Origin: Salinispora oceanensis
Lineage (GTDB): Bacteria > Actinomycetota > Actinomycetes > Mycobacteriales > Micromonosporaceae
DNA: 64,000 nt
Reading direction: 5' to 3'
NCBI RefSeq assembly: GCF_000383575.1
Contig: NZ_KB911579.1
Location: 4,983,424 to 5,047,423 of the forward strand
A program made the translations under genes and the position numbers. Positions 56,301 through 64,000 of the stretch are shown one piece after another. The notes beneath the pieces were generated by a model, which searched no databases, had not been told where the DNA came from, and saw only the letters and a list, made by a program, of their open reading frames with translations. Numbering within the stretch: the stretch's first letter is position 1; each line of letters starts with the position of its first letter.

Positions 56301-56988
56301 CGCCACCACCGGCCGCGTCGGCGGCCACAGTGCCCCCGGCGGCGAGCACGGTGACCAGCAGCGCGTCGCAGCGGGCGAAGAGTTCCAGTGGGCCCGCGCC
56401 GGCGGTCAGCCCGCGCAGCGAGCCGCAGAAGATCGGCACCGCGTTGCCCCCCGCGGTCTCCACGGCGTCGGCGAGCGTGTCCACGAAGGCGGTGTTGCCG
56501 GCGAGCGCGTGCGCCCGGTAGAAGACGATGCCGACGGTCGGCCGGTCAGGGCTGATCGACCGTTCCCCGTGCGTCCCGTACGCCGGGGTCGGTGCGGGGG
56601 GCGCGAACCCCTCCCCGGTGAGCAGCACCGTGTCAGAGAGGAACCGGGCCAGCTGCGCCAGGTTCTCCGGGCCCCCCTCGACCAGGTAGGACAGGGCTTG
56701 GGTGGTGACACCGGAGGGCACGGTGGAGGCGGCGGTCAGCTCGGCGTCGGGGACGCTCTCCCCGCCCAGCACCACCGTCGGCACGTCCGCGGCGAGGACC
56801 GCGGCCAATCCGTCCGGCCACGCGGCCCGACCGCCGAGCAGGCGTACGACGGCCAGGTCCACGCCGTCGAGCAGTTCCGGTACGCCGTCAGCGGCCACCC
56901 GGGTCGGGTTGGCCAGACGGTAGTCGGCCCCGCTCGCTCGCGCGGCGAGCAGGTCGGTGTCGGCGGTGGAGAGCAGCAGAATGCGCAC
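53320..56988 (-). CDS. cobN: Cobaltochelatase large subunit CobN
   Basis: 1222 residues, the usual CobN length. Recognisable segments are [10 protein letters not shown] near the N-terminus, [56 protein letters not shown], and [20 protein letters not shown], all typical of CobN/BchH. It inserts cobalt into hydrogenobyrinic acid a,c-diamide in the late-cobalt route, with the ATPase encoded next to it. First large gene after the riboswitch. Confidence 0.94.
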   Translation of the reverse strand: MRILLLSTADTDLLAARASGADYRLANPTRVAADGVPELLDGVDLAVVRLLGGRAAWPDGLAAVLAADVPTVVLGGESVPDAELTAASTVPSGVTTQALSYLVEGGPENLAQLARFLSDTVLLTGEGFAPPAPTPAYGTHGERSISPDRPTVGIVFYRAHALAGNTAFVDTLADAVETAGGNAVPIFCGSLRGLTAGAGPLELFARCDALLVTVLAAGGTVAADAAGGGDEDAWDVGALAALDLPVIQALCLTSTREQWADSDAGLSPLDAAMQVAIPEFDGRIISVPFSFKQLDADGLSVYAPEPERAARVAGIAVRHARLRHLPNGDKRVAVVLSSYPTKHSRVGNAVGLDTPASAVRLLAALAAAGYDLGAAPVPDDGDALIHALIAAGGHDVEWLTPEQLAAASARVPRETYRRWFDQVPAQLRADMVSHWGEPPGELYTDGGDLVLAGLRFGNVVLLIQPPRGFGENPIAIYHDPDLPPSHHYLAAYRWLAAPAAAGGFGADAVVHLGKHGTLEWLPGKGLGLAADCAPDAVLGDLPLVYPFIVNDPGEGTQAKRRAHAVVVDHLVPPMARAETYGDLAKLEQLLDEYATVQALDPAKVPVVRGQIWELVRTAELHHDLHQSEMPAADDFDDFVLHLDGYLCEVKDVQIRDGLHVLAEAPVGEARVNLVLAVLRAPQVWGGTRALPGLRQALAAGYGLDESALLAAPGARVRVPAPLTEAADGPASTAADAVDLIEGLARRLALGMETLGWPADRTEEVVSEVTGGAIPAAAAVLRFGATELVPRLERTTDELAHTLAALSGRFVPPGPSGSPTRGLVNVLPTGRNFYSVDPKAIPSRNAWDVGVALADSLLSRHLADTGAYPRSVGLTVWGTSAMRTQGDDIAEVLALLGCRPTWDDRSRRVTGVEVVPLAELGRPRIDVTVRISGFFRDAFPHVVALLDDAVRQVAALDESAADNHLRAHVAEDLAGHGDERRATARIFGSKPGAYGAGLLPLIDARNWRSDADLAEVYAVWGGYAYGRGLDGREARTDMERAFARIAVAVKNQDTREHDIVDSDDYFQYHGGMVAMVRHLTGAAPAAYVGDSAMPHDVRTRTLSEETRRVFRARVVNPRWIAAMRRHGYKGAFELAATVDYLFGYDATAGVVDDWMYERLAEAYLFDEETREFLERSNPWALRGMTERLLEAADRGLWAKPEPSTLERLRETYLASEGDLEDRG

Positions 56989-57117
56989 GGCAAACTCCGG
57001 AGAGTGACGCCCGCGCGGAGGTGCGGGCGATCAGCGGAACGGGAGACGATTCGGCTTCGCGGGCGCCACCTCGGGCCACCCGACCGGGCGGCCGACTGGA
57101 CCCGCGTCAGGCAGCGA

Positions 57118-57282
57118 TCAACCGCGGGCAGCGGGGCGGAGAGCGACGGCGCCAATCACGGCAGTGGGGCCGCTCTCGACAGCGGGCCCCGTCGCGGCAG
57201 CGCCGGGCCGCGGAGCGGTCGCGGGCACACCGTCACCCGCCAGGTTGGCACGACATTTGTCGATGAATGGGATGCTACGCAT
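57118..57282 (-). CDS. 54-residue peptide between cobalamin riboswitch and cobN
   Basis: A short ORF starting at an ATG with a strong GAGGAGG ribosome site about 5 bases upstream, directly downstream of the riboswitch. The product begins MRSIPFIDKCRANL, then becomes Ala/Pro/Gly-rich. No signal peptide, metal motif or family is recognised, and it does not look like CbtB. It could be a leader peptide coupling the riboswitch to cobN translation, or a small protein. It ends 129 bases before cobN. Confidence 0.5.
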   Translation of the reverse strand: MRSIPFIDKCRANLAGDGVPATAPRPGAAATGPAVESGPTAVIGAVALRPAARG

Positions 57283-57314
57283 CGGGTCCTCCTCGGGTAT
57301 CCACGCCCTGGGGT

Positions 57315-57500
57315 GCACCGACGGCCGAAGTATCCTGGCTCCCGGATTGACGCTCACCCCCGGCCTTCCAACCGCGCGACGCACGGTCGTGGCTCCACAA
57401 GGAGGATCGCTCCCCGGTGACAGTGGCGGGACCGCGCCGGATTCACACCGGCTTCCTTCACTGCCGTCCGGCCGCGAACTCTGCCACACCGCTACGTCCC
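57315..57500 (-). promoter_or_regulatory. Cobalamin riboswitch
   Basis: On the minus strand, GGAAGCCGGTGTGAATCC followed by GCGGTCCCGCCACTGT (57456 down to about 57421) matches the conserved core of AdoCbl riboswitches, and AGCCAGGATAC (about 57341-57331) matches the 3' conserved box. It lies upstream of the 54-codon ORF and cobN and should shut down the cobalamin operon when AdoCbl is high. End points are approximate. Confidence 0.92.
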
Positions 57501-57567
57501 GGTCAACGCAACCGAGGTGAGACCAGTGGGTCAACCGGTCCCGGAGCCATGGCCCCGGGCGCGGCGA

Positions 57568-57912
57568 CTACCGAAGGCGCCGCTCCGGGTGGGCCCGGTT
57601 CCAGGCGCGCATCCGCTCGGGATAGCCCATCTTGGCCGCTTCGTACAGCGGCAGGGCCAGCCGGCGGGCAAGCTCCGCGGCAACCCGTGGCGACCTGGTA
57701 CGGCGGCGAATCCACTCACCGTCGTGCGCGATCGCCACCACCGTCGTGTCCGTCGCCGTCGTCTCCGGCTCCAGGTAGAACTCGACTCCGGTCCGGCTGG
57801 CGACGAACTGCTCCAGCGCCACCAGGTCCGCACGGGTGCCCTCCCGGTCGAGCTTGGTCGGCACCCCGTCAGATCCCCAGGTACGCGACCGCTTCCGACT
57901 GAACCAGCCCAT
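57568..57912 (-). CDS. Small protein of unknown function
   Basis: 114 residues, ATG with an AAGGAGGAG site. Begins MGWFSRKRSRTWG, then a mixed alpha/beta region (ALEQFVASRTGVEFYLEPET, VVAIAHDGEWIRRR) and a basic C-terminus (YPERMRAWNRAHPERRLR). Composition and codon use are those of a real gene. I recognise no named family. It is transcribed toward the riboswitch and might read into the cobalamin operon. Confidence 0.7.
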   Translation of the reverse strand: MGWFSRKRSRTWGSDGVPTKLDREGTRADLVALEQFVASRTGVEFYLEPETTATDTTVVAIAHDGEWIRRRTRSPRVAAELARRLALPLYEAAKMGYPERMRAWNRAHPERRLR

Positions 57913-58048
57913 GCCGCTCCTCCTTGCATCTCCAGTGCCGCCGGCCTCCAGTGCACCACCCTTGGCTGAGCGCCATCTGTACGCCCCCTGATGCCGGGCT
58001 GAGGGTACGTCGTGAGCGGGTGGAGCCAGGTCCACAGGGCTGGCCGGC

Positions 58049-59326
58049 TCAGCGCGACGGGGGCGGGAGTGAGGCGTGCGTCACCGCGAGCACGAGCCGG
58101 TCCCAGGAGTGGGTCAAGCTGCGGCCAGTGAGCTCGGTGAGCCGGCGGAGCCGATGGCGCATGGTCTGTGGGTGCAGTCCGATCGTGGCCGCGGCCTCGA
58201 TCGCCGACCCGTGGGTGAGGTACGCGTGCAGCCCCTCGAGCAGGTGGGCGTTGGCGGGGGTGAGCACCGGCCCGAGGACCGCGGCGTGCAGTGCGGCACG
58301 GTCAACGGGGGGCGCGCCATGCAGTACCGCGACGGTGAGCGCGTCGCCGCGGTCGAGGAGGGTCCGGCGGGCGAACGCCGCCACGGGCGCGTGCTCGAGC
58401 GCGGCTACCGCGGCCCGGTAGTCCTGCGGCAGGGTCGCCGGGGAAGCGCCACTGATCAGACAGGCCCGCCAGCCGCCGGCGGCCACGGCCGTCGCGACCG
58501 CGGACCGATCGTGCTCGTCCGGGAGCAGCAGCACACCCGCGCCGGCCCGCACCGTGCTCAGCAGCGCTCCGGTACTCAGGTCGACCGGGCCGTGGTCCGC
58601 GCCGACGGCTGGCGACGCAACGAGCGCGGCCACGCGGGCCGGGTGGGTCTCCGGACTGGCCTGGTCGCCGACGGCGAGGAGGAGGCCGAAGCTGGCGGGA
58701 ACACGGACGTTGAGCTGCTCGGTACGGTCGGCGAGGGCGCCGGGCGAGGTCTGGCGACCGGCGAGCAGATCGTGCAGAAACTCGTCGATCAGCCGGCGCC
58801 GGTCGGTGATCAACTCGGCGGCCTTGTGCTGGTAGCCGTTGGCCAGCGCCTCGGACAACTCGTCAAGCGCGGCGACGAGGGCCTGCACCAGCGCGGCGAG
58901 GTCGGCGACGGTCAGCCCGGGCGGGGCGTGCTCGGCGACAGCGTCGGTGATGATGGCCGCCGCGACCCGATAGGCACGCAGCACCGCCAGCAGTGGTCGA
59001 CCGTCGGTGGCACGGGTGGCACCGATGCCCCGAAAGCGGCTGATGTCCCGGGCAGTCAGCCGAGTGCCATCCACCCACATCTCGGTGAGCCGGGTGACGG
59101 CCCACTGGGCGATGGCCGTAACCTCCCGCAGTTGGGTGTCGCTGAGTTCGCGGTAGATCGGGACCTGGTCAACGACCGCGCCGACCATCTCATCCACCAG
59201 GGGCGAGTTACGCTCGGTGAGCATCCGATGCATGACCAGGCGTTCCGCGAGGCCCACCCCGGTCACCGCCCCTCGCACTGCCAGCCGGCCCGACCTCCCC
59301 GGACCGCGCGGATTGACAATACTCAT
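58049..59326 (-). CDS. PucR-family transcriptional regulator
   Basis: 425 residues. Long N-terminal sensory region with RsbRD-like helices, then a degenerate GGDEF-like CdaR domain and a C-terminal PucR helix-turn-helix (SAIEAAATIGLHPQTMRHRLRRL). The ATG at 59326 begins MSIVNPRGPG; the frame stays open further upstream without family character. It is divergent from the FAD dehydrogenase, which it probably regulates from the 131-base gap. Confidence 0.85.
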   Translation of the reverse strand: MSIVNPRGPGRSGRLAVRGAVTGVGLAERLVMHRMLTERNSPLVDEMVGAVVDQVPIYRELSDTQLREVTAIAQWAVTRLTEMWVDGTRLTARDISRFRGIGATRATDGRPLLAVLRAYRVAAAIITDAVAEHAPPGLTVADLAALVQALVAALDELSEALANGYQHKAAELITDRRRLIDEFLHDLLAGRQTSPGALADRTEQLNVRVPASFGLLLAVGDQASPETHPARVAALVASPAVGADHGPVDLSTGALLSTVRAGAGVLLLPDEHDRSAVATAVAAGGWRACLISGASPATLPQDYRAAVAALEHAPVAAFARRTLLDRGDALTVAVLHGAPPVDRAALHAAVLGPVLTPANAHLLEGLHAYLTHGSAIEAAATIGLHPQTMRHRLRRLTELTGRSLTHSWDRLVLAVTHASLPPPSR

Positions 59327-59457
59327 GCTCACCTGGCGCGGAAGTGGTGGCGTCGCCCGGTTGACTGCGGCACGGTGGGGCAACCCCCGGCGCCGCCTTG
59401 CCCCCGCGAGCGGCCCGGAAGCGGGTCAATGCCCGCCCGCACCGATAGGAGGCAGCC

Positions 59458-61113
59458 GTGGAAGCTGACGTCGTCGTGGTCGGAGCCGGCCTGGCCGGGC
59501 TGGTCGCCGCCGCTGAGGCGGCAGACCTCGGCCGGAGCGTGCTCCTCGTTGACCAGGAGGGGGAGCAGAACCTGGGCGGGCAGGCCTTCTGGAGCCTGGG
59601 CGGACTGTTCCTGGTTGACAGCCCCGAGCAGCGGCGGATGGGCGTCCGGGACTCCCTCGAGCTGGCCCGGCAGGACTGGTTCGGCAGCGCCCAGTTCGAC
59701 CGGGACGAGGACCGGTGGCCGCGCGCCTGGGCCGAGGCGTACCTGGAGTTCGCCGCCGGAGAGAAGCGGTCCTGGCTACGGCAGTACGGGCATCGCGTCT
59801 TCCCGGTGGTCGGCTGGGCCGAACGCGGCGACGGCCGGCCCGGTGGGCACGGCAACTCGGTTCCACGGTTCCACATCACCTGGGGCACCGGTCCCGGCGT
59901 GGTGGAGCCGTTCGAGCGACGGGTCCGGGCGCACGTCGACACCGGGCGGATCCGGTTCGCGTTCCGCCACCAGGTTGACGGGCTACTCGTGGAAGCCGGC
60001 GCGGTGGTCGGGGTGCACGGCAGCCGGCTGGAGCCGACCACGGCCGAGCGAGGCCGGCCGAGCAGCCGCACCGTGGTCGGCGAGTTCCAGGCCCGGGCCC
60101 AGGCTGTCATCGTCACCAGCGGCGGCATCGGCGGCAACCACGACCTGATCCGCCGGGCGTGGCCGGCACGGCTCGGCAGCCCGCCGAAGCGGATGGTGGC
60201 CGGAGTGCCGGCCCACGTGGACGGCCGGATGCTCGGCATCGCCGAGGAGGCCGGCGCCAACATCATCAACCCGGACCGGATGTGGCACTACGTCGAAGGG
60301 CTACGGAACTGGGATCCGATCTGGGAGAACCACGGAATTCGCATCCTGCCCGGCCCCTCCTCGCTCTGGCTGGACGCCGCCGGCAACCGGCTGCCGGCTC
60401 CGTACTTCCCCGGCTTCGACACCCTCGGCACCCTGCGCCACCTGCGCCGCAGCGGCTACGACTACTCCTGGTTCCTACTCACCCAGAAGATCATCGAGAA
60501 GGAGTTCGCGCTCTCCGGCTCCGAGCAGAACCCGGACCTGACCGGCAAGGACCTCAAGCTGCTGCTGTCCCGGGTACGGGCCGGTGCTCCCGGACCGGTC
60601 GAGGCGTTCAAGCGGCACGGCGAGGACTTCGTCGTCGCGGACACCCTCGACGACCTCGTCACCGGGATGAACCGCATCGCCGACCCGGACGTGCCGGCGA
60701 TCGAGGTAGGCCGGATCCGTACGCTCGTCACCGAGCGGGACCGACAGCTCACCAACACCTTCTGCAAGGACGCCCAGGTCAAGGCGATCCGCTCCGCCCG
60801 CAACTACCGCGGTGACCGGCTCCTGCGGGTCGCCGCGCCGCATCGCCTCCTGGATCCGAAGGCCGGGCCGTTGATCGCCGTCCGGCTCAACATCCTCTCC
60901 CGCAAGACCCTCGGTGGGCTGGAGACCGACCTGGACGGTCGCTGCCGGACCCGCGACGGCGACGTCTTTCCCGGCCTCTACGCCGCTGGCGAGGTGGCCG
61001 GGTTCGGCGGTGGCGGCATGATGGGCTACAACGCCCTGGAGGGCTCCTTCCTCGGCGGCTGCCTCTTCTCCGGCCGGGTCGCCGGCCGCGCCGCCGCCCG
61101 CCAGCTCAGCTGA
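59458..61113 (+). CDS. FAD-binding dehydrogenase, 3-ketosteroid dehydrogenase/fumarate reductase type
   Basis: 551 residues. N-terminal Rossmann motif VVVGAGLAGLVAAAEAADLG with the acidic residue in LLVDQE; the second FAD segment near the C-terminus is FPGLYAAGEVAGFGGGGMMGYNALEGSFLGGCLFSGR (shown in parts: LYAAGEVAGFGG and GYNALEGSFLGG). This matches the subgroup annotated as FAD-binding dehydrogenase related to KsdD. GTG at 59458 has a GGAGGC site. Substrate unknown; the divergent PucR suggests induction by a small molecule. Confidence 0.85.
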   Translation: MEADVVVVGAGLAGLVAAAEAADLGRSVLLVDQEGEQNLGGQAFWSLGGLFLVDSPEQRRMGVRDSLELARQDWFGSAQFDRDEDRWPRAWAEAYLEFAAGEKRSWLRQYGHRVFPVVGWAERGDGRPGGHGNSVPRFHITWGTGPGVVEPFERRVRAHVDTGRIRFAFRHQVDGLLVEAGAVVGVHGSRLEPTTAERGRPSSRTVVGEFQARAQAVIVTSGGIGGNHDLIRRAWPARLGSPPKRMVAGVPAHVDGRMLGIAEEAGANIINPDRMWHYVEGLRNWDPIWENHGIRILPGPSSLWLDAAGNRLPAPYFPGFDTLGTLRHLRRSGYDYSWFLLTQKIIEKEFALSGSEQNPDLTGKDLKLLLSRVRAGAPGPVEAFKRHGEDFVVADTLDDLVTGMNRIADPDVPAIEVGRIRTLVTERDRQLTNTFCKDAQVKAIRSARNYRGDRLLRVAAPHRLLDPKAGPLIAVRLNILSRKTLGGLETDLDGRCRTRDGDVFPGLYAAGEVAGFGGGGMMGYNALEGSFLGGCLFSGRVAGRAAARQLS

Positions 61114-61251
61114 CCGGCTGGGCCGGGCGGGCCACCGTTCGAAGGTGTGGATCCACAGTCCGTGGGCGACGCCGACCTGCACCGCGGTCGGGCCGAGCAC
61201 CGCGAACGCAGCGACCAGGCACGTCAGCAGGGTGCGGCCGGGCCGGGACGA
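61114..61251 (-). other. Coding-like remnant directly after the MFS stop
   Basis: On the minus strand, in the same frame as the MFS gene but after its TGA, about 35 codons (RTLLTCLVAAFAVLGP ... GLWIHTFERW) have strong G/C third positions and a hydrophobic profile. This looks like the tail of a membrane protein or a lost C-terminal extension. No start or family can be given. No terminator is visible here. Confidence 0.3.
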
Positions 61252-62469
61252 TCAGCGGGGAGGGCGGGTCACCGGCAGCAACGCCAGCGACGGCAGCAGC
61301 AGGACCGGCACGACCAGCAGGGCCTGCAGCGTCCCGACCCGGTCCCCGAGCAGGCCCAGCAGCGGCGGTCCGGCGAGGAACGCGGTGTAGCCGATCACGG
61401 CCACCACGCTGACCCGGGCCGCGGCGTGCTCCTCCGCGTTGGCCGCAGCGCTCATCCCCACCGGGAAGCTGAGGGAAATGCCGAGGCCCCACAGCGCCAC
61501 CCCGGCGACCGCAACCGGTCCGGAACCGGCCAGCACCGCCACGATCACGCCGACCACGGCGAGCAGGATCGTGGTGCCGAGCACGGGCACCCGGCCCCAG
61601 CGGTCCAGGGCGAGGGTGCCGACGGTCCGTCCTACGGTCATGCCGATCACGAACACGCCGTAGACGGCGGCTCCGGCCGCCTCGGTGACCCCGTAGCCAT
61701 CCACGAACGCGACCGCGACCCAATCGGTGGCGACCCCTTCACTGAACGCTGCTACCAGCACAAACAGGCCGATCAGCAGGGTCCGCGGCTCCCGCCAGGC
61801 GGCCAGCACCGCCCGGCGGCGGGCCGCCGCGGAGCCCGCGTCACCGTCCGGCGCCGGCTCGGGGACCGGCAGGAACGCCCGAGTGCCGGACACCGTGCCG
61901 AGCAGCACCACCACGCCAACGAGCGGCAGGTGGACCGCCAGCGCCAGCCCCACCTCAGCGGCCACCGCACCGAGGCCAGCCCCCGCCACCGAGCCCAGGC
62001 TCCAGGCCGCGTGGAACCGCGGCATCACCGTACGACCGAGCCGCCGCTCAACCGCGGCACCCTCAATGTTCATCGCGACGTCACAGGTACCGGTGCCGTA
62101 GCCAAGGACAACCAGACCCACCGCCACCCCGGGCAGCCAGCCCGCCGCGCTCGCGCTGACGCCGGCGATCCCCAAGCCCACAGCCACCAACAGGGTCGCC
62201 ACCGCCACCGTCCGGGCGGTGCCCAGTCGCTGGGCGACCAGACCGGAGGTGGGCATCGCCAGTACCGCTCCCGCCGACATCGCGAGCAACAGCAGCCCTA
62301 GCCGGCCGGCGGTGAGGTCAAGCGCCTCCCGGACCGCCGGCACCCGGGCAAACCAGGACCCGATGGCGAGGCCGTTGAGGGCGAACACCACCGCGACACC
62401 GGTGCGGGCGGTGCGCACCAACCGGTGTGCGGCAGCAGGCGCGGCCGCGGATGTGACGCTGCTCACCAC
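61252..62469 (-). CDS. MFS transporter, LacI-regulated
   Basis: A 405-residue major facilitator with about 12 hydrophobic segments. The GSWFARVPAVREALDL segment after helix 1 and the VMPRFHAAWSLGSVAG segment are typical of the YbjJ-like branch. GTG at 62469 or 62466 follows a GAAAGGA site. Its promoter contains a perfect operator palindrome and it is divergent from a LacI regulator, so it is probably under that regulator's control. Substrate unknown; sugar is plausible. Confidence 0.83.
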   Translation of the reverse strand: MVSSVTSAAAPAAAHRLVRTARTGVAVVFALNGLAIGSWFARVPAVREALDLTAGRLGLLLLAMSAGAVLAMPTSGLVAQRLGTARTVAVATLLVAVGLGIAGVSASAAGWLPGVAVGLVVLGYGTGTCDVAMNIEGAAVERRLGRTVMPRFHAAWSLGSVAGAGLGAVAAEVGLALAVHLPLVGVVVLLGTVSGTRAFLPVPEPAPDGDAGSAAARRRAVLAAWREPRTLLIGLFVLVAAFSEGVATDWVAVAFVDGYGVTEAAGAAVYGVFVIGMTVGRTVGTLALDRWGRVPVLGTTILLAVVGVIVAVLAGSGPVAVAGVALWGLGISLSFPVGMSAAANAEEHAAARVSVVAVIGYTAFLAGPPLLGLLGDRVGTLQALLVVPVLLLPSLALLPVTRPPR

Positions 62470-62515
62470 AGGTTCCTTTCGCTTGAGTATTGGTCCTGGC
62501 CGCACGAGCACACCC

Positions 62516-62531
62516 CTGAGAACGTTCTCAG
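62516..62531. promoter_or_regulatory. LacI-type operator palindrome
   Basis: A perfect 16-bp palindrome, CTGAGAACGTTCTCAG, with the central CG typical of LacI/GalR operators. It lies directly downstream of the candidate -10 of the MFS promoter and 98 bases before the LacI start. Confidence 0.8.
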
Positions 62532-62560
62532 TGCAAACCGAAAAAGTGCCCGCAGGTCAA
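62532..62560 (-). promoter_or_regulatory. Candidate MFS promoter
   Basis: Minus strand TTGACC (62560-62555), 17-base spacer, TTTGCA (62537-62532), ending where the operator begins. The -10 is weak. Repressor binding at 62516-62531 would block the start site. Confidence 0.4.
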
Positions 62561-62628
62561 CGCCGTCGGGCCGAGCAATAATGTCCTGACGACAAGCGTC
62601 GCCCCGGCGACGGGAACGGGGGACCACG

Positions 62629-63615
62629 ATGCCGGCACCGCAGCGCGCGCCGACCCTGGCGGATGTGGCTCGGGTGGCCGACGTCTCCCGGGCCACCGCC
62701 TCTCGAGTACTCGCCAACAACGGATACGCCGCGGCCCATACCCGCGACCGGGTCACCGCCGCCGCCGAGCAGCTCGGCTACGTGCCGGACCCGGCCGCCC
62801 GCGCCCTGGTCCGGGGCACCGGTGTGCGGCTGGTCACGGTGGTCCACGGCACCTCGCCCCGGGTGCTCGAGGACCCGTACGTCGACCAGGTTGTCGGCGC
62901 CGCCGCCCGGGTGTGCGCCCCGCACGGCGTCGGTGTGGCCCTGCACTGGCTGCCGACCCGGGACCTGGCCCAGCTGCGCCAGCTCGGCGAGCAGCGCGGG
63001 GTGAGCGGGTTGATCCTGGTCAACACCACCCCCGCGGTCCTGGCCGCCGTGCCGCCCACGCTGCGCGGCCGGGTCGCCTCGCTCGGCGTCGGTTCCTCCG
63101 TGGTGGCCTCCTTCGACATCGACAACGGTGGCGGCACCACAGCGCTGGTGGAGCACCTGTACGCGACGGGCCGCCGCCGCATCGCCATGATCAGTGGTTC
63201 TCGCTGGCTACCCTGCGCCGGCCGCTCGGTACGCGCCTACCGGGGAGTGCTCCGCGCGGCGGGGCTGCCACCCCGGCTGGTTCGGGGTGACTTCACCGCG
63301 GGCCGAGGGCGTGCCGCAGCCCGGGAGGTGCTGGCCCGCTGGCCGGACACCGACGCGATCGTCGGCGCCAGCGACGTGACCTCGTTCGGCGTGATCAACG
63401 GGCTTCTCAGCGATGGCGTCCAAGTCCCCGGGGACATCGCGGTGACCGGCTTCGACGACACTCCACTGGCCGCGATGACCAACCCCTCGCTCACCACGTC
63501 CACCCACCCGGTCGCCGGAATCGCGACAGCAGCCGTGACCGCCGTACTCAACGGCGATGCGGTCCTACCGCCAACGCTCTTTCCGTCCCGCCCGGTGCAC
63601 CGGATGAGCGGCTGA
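62629..63615 (+). CDS. LacI-family transcriptional regulator
   Basis: 328 residues. N-terminal LacI helix-turn-helix and hinge ([26 protein letters not shown]), then a periplasmic-binding-like sensor domain ([53 protein letters not shown]). ATG at 62629 puts the HTH at its usual position. Likely repressor of the divergent MFS gene through the palindrome at 62516-62531. Confidence 0.9.
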   Translation: MPAPQRAPTLADVARVADVSRATASRVLANNGYAAAHTRDRVTAAAEQLGYVPDPAARALVRGTGVRLVTVVHGTSPRVLEDPYVDQVVGAAARVCAPHGVGVALHWLPTRDLAQLRQLGEQRGVSGLILVNTTPAVLAAVPPTLRGRVASLGVGSSVVASFDIDNGGGTTALVEHLYATGRRRIAMISGSRWLPCAGRSVRAYRGVLRAAGLPPRLVRGDFTAGRGRAAAREVLARWPDTDAIVGASDVTSFGVINGLLSDGVQVPGDIAVTGFDDTPLAAMTNPSLTTSTHPVAGIATAAVTAVLNGDAVLPPTLFPSRPVHRMSG

Positions 63616-63643
63616 CGCAACGCACTACTCCGCACAAACGGCA

Positions 63644-63894
63644 ATGCCCGGCGTGCGCATCGGCAGCGGGGCGATCGTTGCTTCTGGATCTGTCGTCGTT
63701 CACGATGTCCCCGAATACAGCCTCGTCGGCGGCAACCCGGCCCGGTTTTTGGCCGCCGCTTCCCCGAGGAAGAGGTTGCCCGCCTGATGGCGGTTGCCTG
63801 GTAGGGCCGTTTACCACTCATCACCGATCACATTCGCACGATCATGTCCGGCAGCATTGACGCCCTGGAGACCGCCGCGCCGCCCAAGGGCTGA
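63644..63894 (+). pseudogene. Decayed hexapeptide-repeat O-acetyltransferase (Vat/CatB type)
   Basis: Remnant of the C-terminal half of a left-handed beta-helix acetyltransferase. The first part reads [30 protein letters not shown]; a frameshift at the T-run near 63745 moves the continuation ([16 protein letters not shown]) to another frame; a TAG then interrupts it before LITDHIRTIMSGSIDALE and the final stop at 63892-63894. The N-terminal half is missing. The last 106 bases of the window show nothing recognisable. Confidence 0.75.
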
Positions 63895-64000
63895 CGGGTC
63901 TTATCCATCGGAATCATCGGTTCGGGGCCGCTACGGGGGACGACTCATTTGTCGCTCCCGACGGAACCGGGGTACTTCCGGTCTACTCGCTGTCGAGCTG

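Noticed and set aside
57540-58035. Longer start for the small protein at 57568-57912
   Set aside because: Upstream in-frame sequence is Ala/Gly/Arg-rich and non-family-like; the ATG at 57912 has a strong ribosome site.

Overview
The window is high-GC actinomycete DNA (strong G/C third-position bias, GTG starts, long trains of genes overlapping by ATGA/GTGA/TGATG). A whiE-type spore-pigment locus, a very long cobalamin operon and the general gene content fit the Micromonosporaceae (Salinispora/Micromonospora-like). The genus is an inference; the family is reasonably supported.

Region 1 (1-22753) is a biosynthetic cluster I cannot match to a characterised product. Three genes give a route to 4-hydroxyphenylglycine (Hpg): a 4-hydroxymandelate synthase (14600-15700), an FMN hydroxymandelate oxidase (1015-2112) and an HpgT-like aminotransferase cut by the left edge (1-1018). 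They sit with stand-alone type II components and no NRPS or modular PKS: one intact ketosynthase, one ketosynthase-like protein lacking the first catalytic His, a short ketosynthase N-domain-like protein, two discrete carrier proteins, a PPTase and three AMP ligases. Tailoring and coupling candidates are a DUF3050 protein with a haem-oxygenase-like di-metal signature, a phytanoyl-CoA dioxygenase, a P450 with an abnormal I-helix, an ATP-grasp ligase and an E1 alpha/beta pair without E2/E3. No ketoreductase or dehydratase is present. The core is one leftward train of 12 genes (20714 to 9549).

Region 2 (23244-34986) starts with a zinc-ribbon gene and continues as a whiE-like aromatic polyketide (spore pigment) locus. 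A leftward operon runs TcmI-type cyclase, acetyl-CoA carboxylase (fused carboxyltransferase, BCCP, biotin carboxylase), a fused ACP-cyclase, cupin, KS-alpha, KS-beta/CLF and an ABM-family protein. A divergent operon carries a SARP activator, a second TcmI-type cyclase and an FAD hydroxylase. The fusion, the built-in carboxylase, the duplicated cyclase and a Thr in place of the CLF Gln are unusual. The divergent promoter region holds a symmetric array of GTCA/TGAC elements.

Region 3 (35160-40843) holds a membrane-anchored helix-hairpin-helix protein with a hexanucleotide repeat, two divergent secreted beta-helix paralogues, a PaaI-like thioesterase and a pair of CrcB/Fluc fluoride channels.

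Region 4 (40920-57500) is a cobalamin operon on the minus strand, headed by a cobalamin riboswitch and a 54-codon ORF, then cobN, a ChlI/D-like chelatase, cobO, cobB, cobI, cobM, cbiD, cobL, cbiG-cobJ, a ferredoxin, cobH and a cbiX-cobA fusion. It mixes genes of the early-cobalt and late-cobalt routes.

Region 5 (57568-64000) holds a small conserved-looking protein, a PucR regulator divergent from an FAD-dependent dehydrogenase, an MFS transporter divergent from a LacI regulator with a perfect 16-bp operator palindrome between them, and a decayed acetyltransferase at the right edge. No tRNA, rRNA, CRISPR array, transposase or integrase was recognised.
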